Translations under genes and position numbers: made by a program | Shown: positions 20,310 through 29,565 of the stretch, piece by piece | Numbering within the stretch: position 1 is the stretch's first letter | Layout: each line of letters begins with the position of its first letter | Notes under the pieces: generated by a model | Told to the model about the DNA's origin: nothing | What the model saw: only the letters and a program-made list of their open reading frames with translations | Databases searched by the model: none | Source of the DNA: Azospirillum brasilense | GTDB lineage: Bacteria; Pseudomonadota; Alphaproteobacteria; Azospirillales; Azospirillaceae | Assembly: GCF_003349955.1 (NCBI RefSeq) | Contig: NZ_QLKQ01000022.1 | Location: 19,180 to 83,179, forward strand | Direction of reading: 5' to 3' | Length of the DNA: 64,000 nt

Positions 20310-20885
20310 CTATTTGGCGGGAGCGGTCGCCAGGGTGACCTTGTTCATGAAGGTCTCCGCCTGCCCCTTCACGACCAGCGGGAAGGCGTCGGCGACGGCG
20401 TCGATCAGCGGGTCGAGCCAGCTCTGCTCGGCCTTGGCGAAGTCATGGAGGACATAGCCGCTGACCCGATCCTTGTCGCCGGGATGGCCGATGCCCAGGC
20501 GGATGCGCCAGTACTCCTTGCCGAGATGCGCGTCGATGGAGCGCAGGCCGTTGTGCCCGCCATGCCCGCCGCCCTTCTTCACCCGGATCTTGCCGGGCGG
20601 CAGGTCCAGCTCGTCATGGATGACGACGACGTCCTCGGGCTTCATCTTGAAGAACTGAACGGCGGCGGCGACCGATTGGCCCGACAGGTTCATGAAGGTC
20701 AGCGGCTCCAGGGCGATCACCTTCTCGCCGCCGATCGTGCCCTCGGCGGTCTGGCCCTGGAAGCGCTTGCGCCAGGGGCCGAAGCCGTGGCGGCGGGCGA
20801 TCTCCTCCACCGCCATGAAGCCGATGTTGTGCCGGTTGCGCGCGTATTCGGCGCCAGGGTTGCCCAATCCCACCAGCAGCAGCAT
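20310..20885 (-). CDS. pth: Peptidyl-tRNA hydrolase
   Basis: Releases tRNA from peptidyl-tRNA that drops off the ribosome; essential cytosolic enzyme. The protein has 191 residues, the normal length. Active-site residues are Asn9 in GLGNPG, His19 in NRHNIGF and the Asp in [27 protein letters not shown] is the second family signature. It follows rplY on the same strand, a common pairing (rplY-pth), but a hairpin at 20929-20950 lies between them. Confidence 0.96.
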   Translation of the reverse strand: MLLLVGLGNPGAEYARNRHNIGFMAVEEIARRHGFGPWRKRFQGQTAEGTIGGEKVIALEPLTFMNLSGQSVAAAVQFFKMKPEDVVVIHDELDLPPGKIRVKKGGGHGGHNGLRSIDAHLGKEYWRIRLGIGHPGDKDRVSGYVLHDFAKAEQSWLDPLIDAVADAFPLVVKGQAETFMNKVTLATAPAK

Positions 20886-20928
20886 GGCGCAGTCTCCTCA
20901 TCGCAAAACGGCATAAGCCGGAAACGAA

Positions 20929-20950
20929 ACAGGGGGCCGAAGCCCCCTGT
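20929..20950 (-). terminator. Hairpin between rplY and pth
   Basis: A 9-bp perfect stem, ACAGGGGGC paired with GCCCCCTGT, has a CGAA loop (TTCG on the transcribed strand, a very stable tetraloop). The following TTCGTTTC is only moderately T-rich, so partial termination or 3'-end stabilisation of the rplY message is as likely as full termination. Confidence 0.6.
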
Positions 20951-20974
20951 CGCAACCCCAAAGGCGGCTTCCGA

Positions 20975-21586
20975 TCAGGAAGCGGCGGCCTCGGCGCCCT
21001 CGGCCTCTTCGGACTTCAGGCCCGACGGGGCGACGATCGTGGCGATCGTGAAGTCGCGGTCGGTGATGGTCGAGGCGACACCCTCCGGCAGCTTCACCGA
21101 AGAGATGTGGATCGAATCGCCGACGTCGTAGCCCTCGCAGGAGATCGTGATCTGCTCCGGGATGTTGCCGGCGGAGACGGTCACGTCCAACTCGTGGCGG
21201 ACGATGTTCAGCACGCCGCCGCGCTTCAGGCCCGGCGACTTCTCCTGGTCGACGAACTCGACCGGAACCTGCACGGTGGTGCGGGTTTCGGTGGAGACGC
21301 GCAGGAAGTCGACGTGCAGCGGGACGTCGGTGACCGGATGGAACTGCACGTCGCGCGGCAGGACCCGGTGAGTGGCGCCATCGACCGTGATGTCGAACAG
21401 GTGCGTGAAGAAGCCCGCCTGGTTCAGAACACGGGTGAACGTGAACTTCTCCAGCGAAATCATGATGGGGGCCTGCTTGCCACCGTAGATCACGGCCGGG
21501 ATACGGCCATCACGACGGGTCTGGCGGGCGGTCCCCTTGCCGGCCCGGTCGCGCGCTTCGGCGCTGAGCGGAACGATCTGCGTCAT
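20975..21586 (-). CDS. rplY: 50S ribosomal protein L25 (long, CTC/TL5 form)
   Basis: Binds 5S rRNA in the large ribosomal subunit. The protein has 203 residues, so it is the two-domain CTC form: an N-terminal L25 domain (PLSAEARDRAGKGTARQTRR, then GRIPAVIYGG) and a C-terminal TL5 beta domain (EFVDQEKSPGLKRGGVLNIV near 115). It ends in an acidic, alanine-rich tail. AAGGAG lies at good distance before the ATG. A terminator-like hairpin lies 21 bp before the start codon (21607-21638). Confidence 0.95.
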   Translation of the reverse strand: MTQIVPLSAEARDRAGKGTARQTRRDGRIPAVIYGGKQAPIMISLEKFTFTRVLNQAGFFTHLFDITVDGATHRVLPRDVQFHPVTDVPLHVDFLRVSTETRTTVQVPVEFVDQEKSPGLKRGGVLNIVRHELDVTVSAGNIPEQITISCEGYDVGDSIHISSVKLPEGVASTITDRDFTIATIVAPSGLKSEEAEGAEAAAS

Positions 21587-21606
21587 CGGAAGAACTCCTT
21601 GAACGG

Positions 21607-21638
21607 AAAAAAGCGCCAGCCTCCAGGGGTGCTGACGC
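21607..21638 (-). terminator. Intrinsic terminator in the rplY leader, possible attenuator
   Basis: On the transcribed strand GCGTCAGC pairs with GCTGGCGC (one G-U pair) around a 10-nt loop and is followed at once by six T. The Shine-Dalgarno AAGGAG and the rplY ATG lie within the next 21 bases. A terminator this close upstream of a ribosomal-protein gene could stop readthrough from prs with a promoter beyond it, but there is almost no room for one. Attenuation of rplY is therefore a real option. Confidence 0.6.
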
Positions 21639-21720
21639 GTGGGCGCGGTGATTAAGCCATGCGGGGCACGGCGTCAAGCGCGGAGTGGCCGGCTCATGGG
21701 TGGAGCCGTGGAATCGCGGG

Positions 21721-21824
21721 CAAGATCGACACGGATTTCACGGACTCACACACGGATGACACGGATCTTGTTGCTCCGTATGAAGGCGCGGAAGCCAAAT
21801 TCCGTGAAATCCGTGTCGATCTTG
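21721..21824. repeat. Perfect 24-bp inverted repeat with inner direct repeats
   Basis: The arms are 21721-21744 and 21801-21824, exact reverse complements, starting CAAGATCGACACGGAT. The 56-bp centre repeats GACACGGATC and another GATCTTG (21764-21770), so the left arm can pair with either the near or the far copy. Base composition is lower in GC than the flanks. It does not match the CCCTCTCC repeat family in this window. Confidence 0.85.
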
Positions 21825-21852
21825 TTTCCCGCCGCGCGGCTTTCCGGAAACG

Positions 21853-21880
21853 AAAAACGGAGCCGCCGAAGCCGCTCCGT
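21853..21880 (-). terminator. Rho-independent terminator of prs
   Basis: A 7-bp stem (ACGGAGC/GCTCCGT) around a 10-nt loop is followed by TTTTT on the transcribed strand, 30 bp after the prs stop. Confidence 0.75.
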
Positions 21881-21909
21881 TCATCGCCGTCCGAAGATCG
21901 GGTATGCCG

Positions 21910-22845
21910 TTACGAGAACAGGCTCGACACCGAACGCTCCTCGCTGATGCGGGTGATCGCGTCGGCGAGCAGCGGGGCGATGGTGAGCTGGCGGATGTTG
22001 CGCGACACGCGCACGGCCTCGGTCGCCTGGATGCTGTCGGTGGTGACCAGCTGCTCCAGCGGCGACACGGCCACGCGGGCCACCGCACCGCCGGACAGGA
22101 CGCCGTGGGTGCAATAGGCGTGGACCGACTTCGCGCCGGCGTCCATCAGGGCGACCGCGGCGTTGCACAGCGTGCCGCCCGAATCCACGATGTCGTCGAG
22201 CAGGATGCAGCGGCGGTTCTTGACGTCGCCGATGATGTTCATCACCTCCGACACGCCGGCGCGCTCACGCCGCTTGTCGATGATGGCGAGATCGGCGTCC
22301 AGCCGCTTGGCCAGCGAGCGGGCGCGCACCACGCCGCCGACGTCGGGCGACACCATCGTCACCTCGCCGATGTCCTCGAAGGTCGCGCGGATGTCCTTCT
22401 CGAACACCGGGGCGGCCATCAGGTTGTCGGTCGGGATGTCGAAGAAGCCCTGGATCTGGCCCGCGTGCAGGTCCATGGTCAGCACGCGGTTGGCGCCGGC
22501 CTGGGTGATCAGGTTGGCGACCAGCTTGGCCGAGATCGGCGTGCGCGGACCGGTCTTGCGATCCTGGCGCGCATAGCCGTAGTAGGGGAGGACCGCCGTG
22601 ATGCGCCGGGCCGACCCGCGACGCAGGGCGTCGATGGTGACCAGCAGCTCCATCAGGTTGTCGTTGGCCGGGAACGACGTCGACTGGACCACGAACACGT
22701 CTTCGCCGCGCACGTTCTCCAGGATTTCGACGAACACCTCCATGTCCGAAAAACGGCGGATGCTCGCTTTGGTCAGCGGCACGCCGAGACAGGTGGAGAT
22801 GGCCTCGGCCAGCGGACGGTTGCTGTTGCCGGCAAGCACCTTCAT
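21910..22845 (-). CDS. prs: Ribose-phosphate pyrophosphokinase
   Basis: Makes PRPP from ribose 5-phosphate and ATP for purine, pyrimidine, His, Trp and NAD synthesis. The protein has 311 residues. Visible landmarks are the N-terminal [13 protein letters not shown], the flexible loop YGYARQDRK (about 97-105), [11 protein letters not shown] and the PRPP-binding motif [14 protein letters not shown] (about 215-228). The ATG at 22845 matches the family N-terminus; an in-frame extension upstream does not. It has its own terminator before rplY. Confidence 0.96.
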   Translation of the reverse strand: MKVLAGNSNRPLAEAISTCLGVPLTKASIRRFSDMEVFVEILENVRGEDVFVVQSTSFPANDNLMELLVTIDALRRGSARRITAVLPYYGYARQDRKTGPRTPISAKLVANLITQAGANRVLTMDLHAGQIQGFFDIPTDNLMAAPVFEKDIRATFEDIGEVTMVSPDVGGVVRARSLAKRLDADLAIIDKRRERAGVSEVMNIIGDVKNRRCILLDDIVDSGGTLCNAAVALMDAGAKSVHAYCTHGVLSGGAVARVAVSPLEQLVTTDSIQATEAVRVSRNIRQLTIAPLLADAITRISEERSVSSLFS

Positions 22846-23044
22846 CGCAGTCGGCTCTCTCTGCAGGGAATAGGTTTCGGTGCGCCCGTCAGTCCCTTGC
22901 CGACGCCGCCCCTTGAAAACGCGGCGGACCATAACAAAGGGCCGCACCCATGTAAACGTTCCATGACGGGCGGTTCAAGACGCCGCAGCCAGCCGGCTCT
23001 GCGATTCCCGCATGGCGCAAGCGTGGCGGTAAGACGCTCGTGCA

Positions 23045-23524
23045 TCACCGCACCGCGAACTTCGCGAGGTGCGTCTTCATGGGCAGGTCGGCCTTCACGA
23101 AATGGTCGAAGAACCAGAACTGCAGCAGCTCGTTCGCCTTCCCCTTCACGTAGCTGTACTCGAAGGCGGACTCCTCGGCGTCCACCTGCCCGATGATGTC
23201 GTCCAGGAGGTCGGCGAGCCGTCGATGCTGCGCCCTGTGCTCCTCCAGATGCGGGTAGCGCATCGAGGCCTGGACCCGCTCCTCGCGCAGGAAATGGCGG
23301 ACCGAGACGCGGCGCAGCTCGTTCAGCAGGGCCAGCGCCGTCCTGCGGCCGGATTCCTCGCCCGGCAGGGCGACAAAGCGGCGGATCAGCTCGTGCTGCA
23401 TCCGATGGTCGGCGTCCAGCCCGCCGTTGTCGAGCACCATCCGCGCGCTGCGCCAATCGCCCCGCCTGTCGCCGTTCCGTCCCTCGCCCCCCAGCGTCGC
23501 CTCCCGGTGCGCGTCCATCGTCAT
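23045..23524 (-). CDS. Hemerythrin-domain protein (bacteriohemerythrin-like)
   Basis: Predicted cytosolic non-heme di-iron protein of 159 residues, probably for oxygen or NO binding or storage. Hemerythrin ligands appear in order: His in ADHRMQHEL (about 38-46), HFLREE (about 76-81), YPHLEEHRAQH (about 89-99) and the terminal FDHFVKAD. The ATG at 23524 is chosen for its GGAGGGGG site; an upstream in-frame ATG at 23593 lacks one. No signalling domain is attached. Microaerobic nitrogen fixers often carry several such proteins. It stands alone between prs and pgeF. Confidence 0.8.
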   Translation of the reverse strand: MTMDAHREATLGGEGRNGDRRGDWRSARMVLDNGGLDADHRMQHELIRRFVALPGEESGRRTALALLNELRRVSVRHFLREERVQASMRYPHLEEHRAQHRRLADLLDDIIGQVDAEESAFEYSYVKGKANELLQFWFFDHFVKADLPMKTHLAKFAVR

Positions 23525-23642
23525 GCCGGCATCCCCCTCCGGAATGTCCCAACCCGTGAGAATTGATCTTACCCGAAATGGGTCGTATCGCAATCAGTCA
23601 GAGGTAAGAACAATTTTAGGACGAAGGATTTTCCGCTCACGG

Positions 23643-24410
23643 TCAGCCCTGAAGGACGATGGCCGACAGGCCGCGCCCATAGTCCTTTTCGCCGCGCAGG
23701 CAGGACCGGCGGTAGCTGAAGAAGCGGTCCTCCTCGACCACCGTGTCGTTGGGGCAGCGCTGGATGATCTCCACCCCGGTGTCGCCCAGGCGGCGGGTGA
23801 TGTAGCCGGCCAGATCGAACAGGAAATGGTCCGGACGGCGGGCCGGGGCGAAATAGTCGCGGTTGCGCGGGTCCTCCGCCAGGAAGGGGGCGGGGAATTC
23901 CGGCCCGACCTCGTAGGAGCGCTGGGCGATGCAGGGGCCGATGGCGGCGACGATGCGGTTGCGCTTGGCGCCCAGCTCCTCCATGCGCGCGATGGTCCCC
24001 TCCAGCACGCCGCCCTTGGCGCCCTTCCAGCCGGCGTGGGCGGCGCCGATGACGCGGGCCTTCTCGTCGGCGAACAGAACCGGGGCGCAGTCGGCGGTGA
24101 GGATGCCCAGCGCGATCCCCGGACGGTCGGTCGCCATGGCGTCGGCGTGGGGCGCCTGATCGGGCGTCCAGGGCTCGGTCACGGCGACACAGGTCGGGCT
24201 GTGCACCTGATAGCAGGTGACGAGCCGTTCCGGCGGAACGTCCATGCGGACGGCGGCGCGCGCGCGGTTCTCCGCCACGGCGGCGGGCGCGTCCCCGGAC
24301 CCGAAGCCGACGTTCAGCGAGGCGTACAGCCCCGTCGACACGCCGCCGGTGCGGGTGAAGAAGGCGTGTCGGATGTGGGTGATGTCGTTCAGCGCGCCAA
24401 GCGTAATCAC
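23643..24410 (-). CDS. pgeF: Multicopper polyphenol oxidase/purine nucleoside phosphorylase family (YfiH/PgeF)
   Basis: YfiH-family enzyme of 255 residues. Members have been described as laccases, as purine nucleoside phosphorylase/adenosine deaminases, and as cell-wall editing enzymes (PgeF). Metal ligands are visible: His in CYQVHSPT (about 70), Cys in LTADCAPVLF (about 107) and His in AAHAGWKG (about 124). The start HAFFTRTGGVSTG is typical. It is followed upstream by a COG1565 methyltransferase and lgt, a conserved alphaproteobacterial order, with a gap of 46 bp. Confidence 0.9.
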   Translation of the reverse strand: MITLGALNDITHIRHAFFTRTGGVSTGLYASLNVGFGSGDAPAAVAENRARAAVRMDVPPERLVTCYQVHSPTCVAVTEPWTPDQAPHADAMATDRPGIALGILTADCAPVLFADEKARVIGAAHAGWKGAKGGVLEGTIARMEELGAKRNRIVAAIGPCIAQRSYEVGPEFPAPFLAEDPRNRDYFAPARRPDHFLFDLAGYITRRLGDTGVEIIQRCPNDTVVEEDRFFSYRRSCLRGEKDYGRGLSAIVLQG

Positions 24411-24456
24411 GAACCCGTCCCTTTGCTGTCGCGGTCTCTTGTTCGGATGCCAGTGT

Positions 24457-25587
24457 TCAGGATGCCAGATCCGGGCCTTCGAAGCCCGCCGGAGGCCCCA
24501 GGCCGGGGGAGGCGAGGGCCAGAACCTTGAAGAGGGTGCCCATTTGGTCGGGCGCGATCAAGCGGGCCAGCGCGGAGTCGATGTCCGCGGCCTGCTTCGC
24601 CGTGGCGCTGCGCTTCAGCGCGGCGGCGCGCGGCTGGATGCCCAGCCGGGCCAGCCAGTCGCCCTGGTCCACCGGACCGAAGCTCTCCGCCCCGCCCTCG
24701 CGCGCGGCGGCGGCGATGGCGGCGAAGTCCACATGGGCGGTCAGGTCGGCCTCGCCCGGCGCGTCCAGCACCGGGGCGTAGGCGTGGCGGCGCAGCGCCT
24801 GGAGCGTGTCGCCGACCGCCGGCCCGCCGCGGTAGCCGTAGTCGATCACCAGGGCCGCGCCGGGGTGGATCGCCAGACGCTCCCCGATCAGCCGGGCCAC
24901 CGCCTGGGAGGCCGGGGAAACCTCGACCACGCTGCCCTCCGGGGCGTCGCGCAGGGCCGGCGGGATCAGCCGGGCGCCGGCGCTGCCGAAGGCCTCCAGG
25001 ACGAAGCGGAAGCGGGGCGTGTCCGTGGATTCCGTGCTGTCGATGTCGATCAGCCGCTCGAACCAGCCGTGGCTGGTCTTCTGGACCTGACGGATGGGCA
25101 GGGCGTCGAAGAATTCGTTGGCGAGGATCAGGGTCGGGCCTTCGGGCACGTCCTCCAGCCGGTCGTGCCACGTGACCGCGACACCGGCCAAGGTGTCCTT
25201 CTGGCGGGCGCGCAGCGTCGGGCTGGTCTCGACGAGATGGACACGGGCGGCCTCGCGGAAGGCGGGAACCAGCGCGGCGGCGCGCAGTGCGTCCTGCATC
25301 AGCGTGCCGCGGCCCGGCCCCAGCTCCACCAGATGGACGGGGGCGGGGCCGCCCAGCCGCGCCCAGGTGTCGACGCACCACAGCCCGGCCAGCTCGCCGA
25401 ACATCTGGCTGATTTCCGGGGCGGTGGTGAAGTCGCCGGACACGCCGAAAGGGTCCTGGCGCATGTAGTAGCCGAAGCGCGGATGCCCCAGCGCCTCCGC
25501 CATGAAGGCGGCGACCGACAGCGGCCCGTCCAGCAGGATGCGGCGGGCGAGGTGGTGGGCGAGGCTGTCCGAGGCGGCGTCACTCAT
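24457..25587 (-). CDS. SAM-dependent methyltransferase, COG1565/NDUFAF7 family
   Basis: Class I methyltransferase-like protein of 376 residues, bacterial relative of the mitochondrial complex I assembly factor NDUFAF7, which methylates an arginine of a complex I subunit; the bacterial substrate is not established. Motifs are GYYMRQDPFGVSGDFTTAPE (about 40-59), the SAM loop LVELGPGRGTLMQD (about 86-99), ANEFFDALP (about 155) and VIDYGY (about 237). The ATG at 25587 follows GGAAGG. It lies 17 bp after the lgt stop and is probably co-transcribed. Confidence 0.88.
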   Translation of the reverse strand: MSDAASDSLAHHLARRILLDGPLSVAAFMAEALGHPRFGYYMRQDPFGVSGDFTTAPEISQMFGELAGLWCVDTWARLGGPAPVHLVELGPGRGTLMQDALRAAALVPAFREAARVHLVETSPTLRARQKDTLAGVAVTWHDRLEDVPEGPTLILANEFFDALPIRQVQKTSHGWFERLIDIDSTESTDTPRFRFVLEAFGSAGARLIPPALRDAPEGSVVEVSPASQAVARLIGERLAIHPGAALVIDYGYRGGPAVGDTLQALRRHAYAPVLDAPGEADLTAHVDFAAIAAAAREGGAESFGPVDQGDWLARLGIQPRAAALKRSATAKQAADIDSALARLIAPDQMGTLFKVLALASPGLGPPAGFEGPDLAS

Positions 25588-25604
25588 GGCGGGACCTTCC
25601 GGCG

Positions 25605-26411
25605 TCAGACGGCGGCGGGGTGGCGGCGGGCCTGGGCGACCAGCCACACACCGAACAGAACCATCGGCACCGACAGAAGTTGTCCCATCGTCGCCCCGGC
25701 ATAGAGGAATCCGAGCTGCGCGTCCGGCTCGCGGAAGAACTCCGCGATGATTCGCGACAGGCCGTAGCCGATGAAGAAGATGCCTGCCGTCATGCCGGCG
25801 CGCCCGCGCACGGCGGGCATCCGGACCAGGATGGCCAGCAGGACGAACAGCACCGCCCCCTCCAGGAAGGCTTCATAGAGCTGGCTGGGGTGCCGCGGCA
25901 CCTGCAGCGGGTCGCGCGGGAACACCACCGCCCAGGAGACGTCGGGCGCCGGTCGGCCATACAGCTCCCCGTTGATGAAGTTGGCGATGCGGCCGAAGAA
26001 CAGGCCGATGGGGGCCGCCGCGGCGATCAGGTCGCCGAAGGCGAGCGGCGACAGGCCGCGCTTCCAGCAGAACAGCAGGATCGCGCCGAGAACGCCGATC
26101 AGCCCGCCGTGGAAGGACATGCCGCCGTGCCAGACCATCAGCGCGTCGAGCGGATTCTGGAGGTAGAAGGGCAGGTTGTAGAACAGCACGTAGCCGATCC
26201 GCCCGCCCAGGATGACGCCGACCACGGCCCAGGTCAGGAAGTCGTCGTAATCCTCCGCCGAGGGGCGGCCCGGCGTGCGGCGGGCCAGCGCCAGGCAGTA
26301 GCGCCAGCCGAGCACGAAGCCCGCCAGATAGGCCAGCGCGTACCAGCGGATGACGATCGGCCCGAGTTCGAACGCCACGGGGTCGATGGCGGGGAAGGCG
26401 ATGGCGAGCAT
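25605..26411 (-). CDS. lgt: Prolipoprotein diacylglyceryl transferase
   Basis: First enzyme of lipoprotein maturation: moves diacylglycerol from phosphatidylglycerol to the lipobox cysteine, in the inner membrane. The protein has 268 residues and about seven hydrophobic segments. The Lgt signature [15 protein letters not shown] (about 140-154), MSFHGGLIG (about 98-106) and RHPSQLYEA (about 173) are all present. It is first in lgt-COG1565-pgeF on the minus strand, with a short gap after hldD. Confidence 0.96.
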   Translation of the reverse strand: MLAIAFPAIDPVAFELGPIVIRWYALAYLAGFVLGWRYCLALARRTPGRPSAEDYDDFLTWAVVGVILGGRIGYVLFYNLPFYLQNPLDALMVWHGGMSFHGGLIGVLGAILLFCWKRGLSPLAFGDLIAAAAPIGLFFGRIANFINGELYGRPAPDVSWAVVFPRDPLQVPRHPSQLYEAFLEGAVLFVLLAILVRMPAVRGRAGMTAGIFFIGYGLSRIIAEFFREPDAQLGFLYAGATMGQLLSVPMVLFGVWLVAQARRHPAAV

Positions 26412-26469
26412 GCGCGGCGGGTGCCTTATGTTGTTTCGGCGTTTCCCCGGTCGGGGAGAGGCGGAACCG

Positions 26470-27456
26470 TCAGCGGTAGGGGTCGGGCTGCGACAGGAAA
26501 TCCTGGACGTAGCGGCGCACGCCCTCCTCCAACTCGGTGAAGGGCTGGTCGAAGCCGGCGGCGCGCAGGCGTTCGGTGCGCGCCTCGGTGAAATACTGGT
26601 ACTTGCCCTGAAGCTCGGCCGGCATGGCGATATACTCGACGCGCGGCTCCAGCCCCAGAGCGGCGAAGGTGGCGAGCGCCAGATCCCGGAAGCTGCGGGC
26701 CTTGCCGGTGCCGACGTTGAACAGCCCGCTGACCTGCGGGTTGTCGTAGAGCCAGAGCATCACCGCCACGCAATCGTCCACATGGATGAAGTCGCGGAGC
26801 TGCCCGCCGTCCTCGAACTCCGGGCGGTGCGACTTGAACAGCCGGGCCGGTTCCCCGGCCTTGAGCTGGGGGTGCAGCTTGGCGACGACGCTCATCATGT
26901 CGTCCTTGTGCCGCTCGTTGGGGCCGTAGACGTTGAAGAACTTCAGGCCCGCCCACTGCGGCGGCACGATGTCGCCTTCGCTCACCACGCGGGCGACGCG
27001 GCGGTCGATCAGGTGCTTGGACCAGCCGTAGGCGTTGAGCGGGCGCAGGGCCGCCAGCGCCTCCGGCGACCCGTCGTCGTCGAATCCGGCGGAGCCGTCG
27101 CCGTAGGTCGCGGCGGAGGAGGCGTAGATCAGCCGCGCGCCCCGCCACGAGGACCAGCGCCAGAGGTCCAGCGTCAGCGCCACGTTGTTGGCGACGATCC
27201 GGTCCACGTCGCGCTCGGTCGTCGCCGAGATGGCGCCAAGGTGGAAGATCACGTCGATCTCCGCGGCGTGCTGGTCGAGGAAGGCCAGCGCGTTCTCCGG
27301 AGCGACGAGGGTGGCGAGCTCCCGCTTGGCGAGATTCTGCCACTTCTCCCCGTCGCCGAAGCGGTCGATCACCGCGACGTTGGTGATCCCGCGCGCGGCC
27401 AGGGCCGCCACGAGGTTCGAGCCGATGAAACCGGCCCCACCGGTGACCACGATCAT
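26470..27456 (-). CDS. hldD: ADP-L-glycero-D-manno-heptose 6-epimerase
   Basis: Converts ADP-D-glycero- to ADP-L-glycero-D-manno-heptose for the inner core of lipopolysaccharide. The protein has 328 residues of the extended SDR type: NAD loop [10 protein letters not shown] (5-14), the YxxxK pair in NAYGWSKHL (about 141), the HldD-specific HKDDMMSVV around the second catalytic Lys, and [13 protein letters not shown]. It is also named rfaD or gmhD. The ATG at 27456 opens directly on the Rossmann strand. Confidence 0.93.
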   Translation of the reverse strand: MIVVTGGAGFIGSNLVAALAARGITNVAVIDRFGDGEKWQNLAKRELATLVAPENALAFLDQHAAEIDVIFHLGAISATTERDVDRIVANNVALTLDLWRWSSWRGARLIYASSAATYGDGSAGFDDDGSPEALAALRPLNAYGWSKHLIDRRVARVVSEGDIVPPQWAGLKFFNVYGPNERHKDDMMSVVAKLHPQLKAGEPARLFKSHRPEFEDGGQLRDFIHVDDCVAVMLWLYDNPQVSGLFNVGTGKARSFRDLALATFAALGLEPRVEYIAMPAELQGKYQYFTEARTERLRAAGFDQPFTELEEGVRRYVQDFLSQPDPYR

Positions 27457-27485
27457 GCGCTTTTCCTTGCCGCCGGACCGAAAGA

Positions 27486-27501
27486 AAGGACGAGCGTCCT
27501 T
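27486..27501 (-). terminator. Likely fadD terminator
   Basis: AAGGACG and CGTCCTT form a tight hairpin followed on the transcribed strand by TTTCTTTC, about 80 bp after the fadD stop and 30 bp before the hldD start. Confidence 0.55.
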
Positions 27502-27579
27502 ATAGGGTCCGGGGGGCGGGGCCGCAAGGTGGGGTGGGGCGTATGGCCACCCTGCGGTTCCGGAAGGGCACGCGGTGCC

Positions 27580-29283
27580 TTACGAGCCCTTCCGCCGCTC
27601 CGCCTCCTCGTCGAGCAGGGCCTTGCGCGACAGCTTGCCGATCATCGTCTTGGGCAGCTCGCCGCGGAACTCGACCGCCTTGGGCATCTCGATGGGGGAG
27701 AGCTTGTCCTTGAGAAAGTCGATCAGCTCCTCCCGCGTCAGGGTCTTGCCGTCGTCGACGCGGATGTAGGCCTTCACCGTCTGGCCGCGGTACTCGTCGG
27801 GCAGGCCGGCGACCACGCATTCCGCGACGGCGGGGTGCAGATAAATCGCCTCCTCGACATTGCGCGGGTAGACGTTGAAGCCGCTGCACAGGATCATGTC
27901 CTTGATGCGGTCGACGATGTGGGTGTAGCCGTCCTCGTCCATGTAGCCGACGTCGCCGGTGTGCAAACGCCCGTCCACCAGCGTCAGCGCCGTTTCCGAC
28001 GGCTTGTTCCAATAGCCCTTCATCACCTGCGGGCCGCGGATGCACACCTCGCCCTTCTCGCCGACGGGCAGGACTCGGCGCGGCTCCTCCAGGCTGACGA
28101 TCTCGATCAGCGTGCCGGGCAGGGGCAGGCCGATGGAGCCGGCCTTGTTTGGCCCGGTTATCGGATTCGCCGTGGCGACGGGGGAGGATTCGGACAGGCC
28201 GTAGCCTTCCACCAGGACGCAGCCGGTGTTCCGCTCGAACGCCTCCTTGACCTCCACCGGCAGGGGGGCGCCGCCCGACAGGCAGTAGCGGATCGAGGAG
28301 AGGTCGTATTTCTCCAGATGCTTGTGGTGGTTGATCGCGGTGTAGATGGTCGGCACCGCCGGGAACAGCGTCGGCTTCCTGGTGTGGATGGTCTCCATCA
28401 CCTGATCCAGCTCGAAGCGGGGCAGCATGACGATCTCCGCCCCGATGCGGATGCTGAAGTTCATCACCACGGTCATGGCGAAGACGTGGAAGAAGGGCAG
28501 CACGCCCAGCATCCGCTCCTCTCCCTGCCGCGCGCCGACGAACCACAGGCTGCACTGTTCGGCGTTGGCGAACAGGTTGGCGTGGGTCAGCATGGCGCCC
28601 TTGGGCACGCCGGTGGTGCCGCCGGTGTATTGCAGCACCGCCACATCCGCCGACGGGTCGATGGCGACCGGCTTCGGGGCGCCGTCGTTGGCGACGAGCC
28701 GGCGGAACGACAGGTGGCGGTCGTCCGCGGGGATGCGCGCGATCTCCGCCCGCTTGACGATGGGGAACAGCCAGTTCTTGGGGAAGGGCAGGATGTCGGC
28801 CATCGGGCAGACCACCAGCCGCTTCAGCCCCGATTCGGCCAGCATCCGCGCCATCTTGCCGTAGAGCACCTTGAGGTCGAGCGTGACCATCAGCTCGACG
28901 CCGCTGTCGGTGATCTGGTGGTGCAGTTCCCGCTCGGCGTAGAGGGGGTTGAAGTTCACCACCGTCCCGCCGGCCTTCAGGATGGCGAAGTAGCAGATCA
29001 CGTAATAGGGCGTGTTGGGCAGGAACAGCCCGACGCGCACGCCCTTGCCGACACCGATCGCCTGGAAGCCGCGGGCGGCGCGGTCCACCATCCGCGCCAC
29101 CTCCGCGTAGGTCGAGCGCTTGCCCATGAAGTCCAGGAAGGGGCGCTCGGCGAAACGGGCCGCCGCGTCCTCCAGCAGCGCGGTCAGCGGTTTCACCGGA
29201 ATCGGCGCGTTCCAGTTCACGTCGGGCGGGTAGCCCAGGGTCCAGCTCTGGTCCGGCAATGTGCGGGCCGCATCCCCCATCAT
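27580..29283 (-). CDS. fadD: Long-chain fatty-acid CoA ligase
   Basis: Activates long-chain fatty acids to acyl-CoA using ATP, at the cytoplasmic side of the membrane, feeding beta-oxidation. The protein has 567 residues. AMP-binding motif YTGGTTGVPKGAMLTHANL (about 225), GYGLSESSP (about 345), and the FadD-type linker DRIKDMILCSGFNVYPRNVE (about 455) are seen; the C-terminal catalytic lysine lies in MIGKLSRKAL. The first ATG of the ATGATG at 29283-29278 is chosen because GGAGGGG stands 6 bases before it; an ATG 15 bp upstream has no such site. It is divergent from the cold-shock gene. Confidence 0.9.
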   Translation of the reverse strand: MMGDAARTLPDQSWTLGYPPDVNWNAPIPVKPLTALLEDAAARFAERPFLDFMGKRSTYAEVARMVDRAARGFQAIGVGKGVRVGLFLPNTPYYVICYFAILKAGGTVVNFNPLYAERELHHQITDSGVELMVTLDLKVLYGKMARMLAESGLKRLVVCPMADILPFPKNWLFPIVKRAEIARIPADDRHLSFRRLVANDGAPKPVAIDPSADVAVLQYTGGTTGVPKGAMLTHANLFANAEQCSLWFVGARQGEERMLGVLPFFHVFAMTVVMNFSIRIGAEIVMLPRFELDQVMETIHTRKPTLFPAVPTIYTAINHHKHLEKYDLSSIRYCLSGGAPLPVEVKEAFERNTGCVLVEGYGLSESSPVATANPITGPNKAGSIGLPLPGTLIEIVSLEEPRRVLPVGEKGEVCIRGPQVMKGYWNKPSETALTLVDGRLHTGDVGYMDEDGYTHIVDRIKDMILCSGFNVYPRNVEEAIYLHPAVAECVVAGLPDEYRGQTVKAYIRVDDGKTLTREELIDFLKDKLSPIEMPKAVEFRGELPKTMIGKLSRKALLDEEAERRKGS

Positions 29284-29565
29284 CGTTTCCCCTCCCATGG
29301 TCTGTTCTTGTTCGGCCCCGCTGCCCGTTCGGGCTTGGTTGCGGGCCTTTGCTTCATTGTAGCCTTTTTCGTAACCCGTCATTTGGAGAAATGGGCCCTG
29401 CGACGGTGCCGCCGCCAGAGGCAAAGGGCGGGTGTGAAGAAAAAATTACGCTGGAACCCCTATTTTCTGTGTGGCTAAAATCATGCTTGGCGGACGATCC
29501 GGCGCGGCCGGGCGGCGCCGAACCCGTTCACCGCGCTTGGCGCCTCGACCGAAAGGTTCGGATTC

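Larger units (their letters stand above)
21587..21909. other. 323-bp gap between prs and rplY, structured, no gene seen
   Basis: It holds, from right to left in the direction of transcription, the prs terminator (21853-21880), a 24-bp inverted repeat (21721-21824) and the rplY leader hairpin (21607-21638). No convincing reading frame with a ribosome-binding site was found on either strand. Confidence 0.7.
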
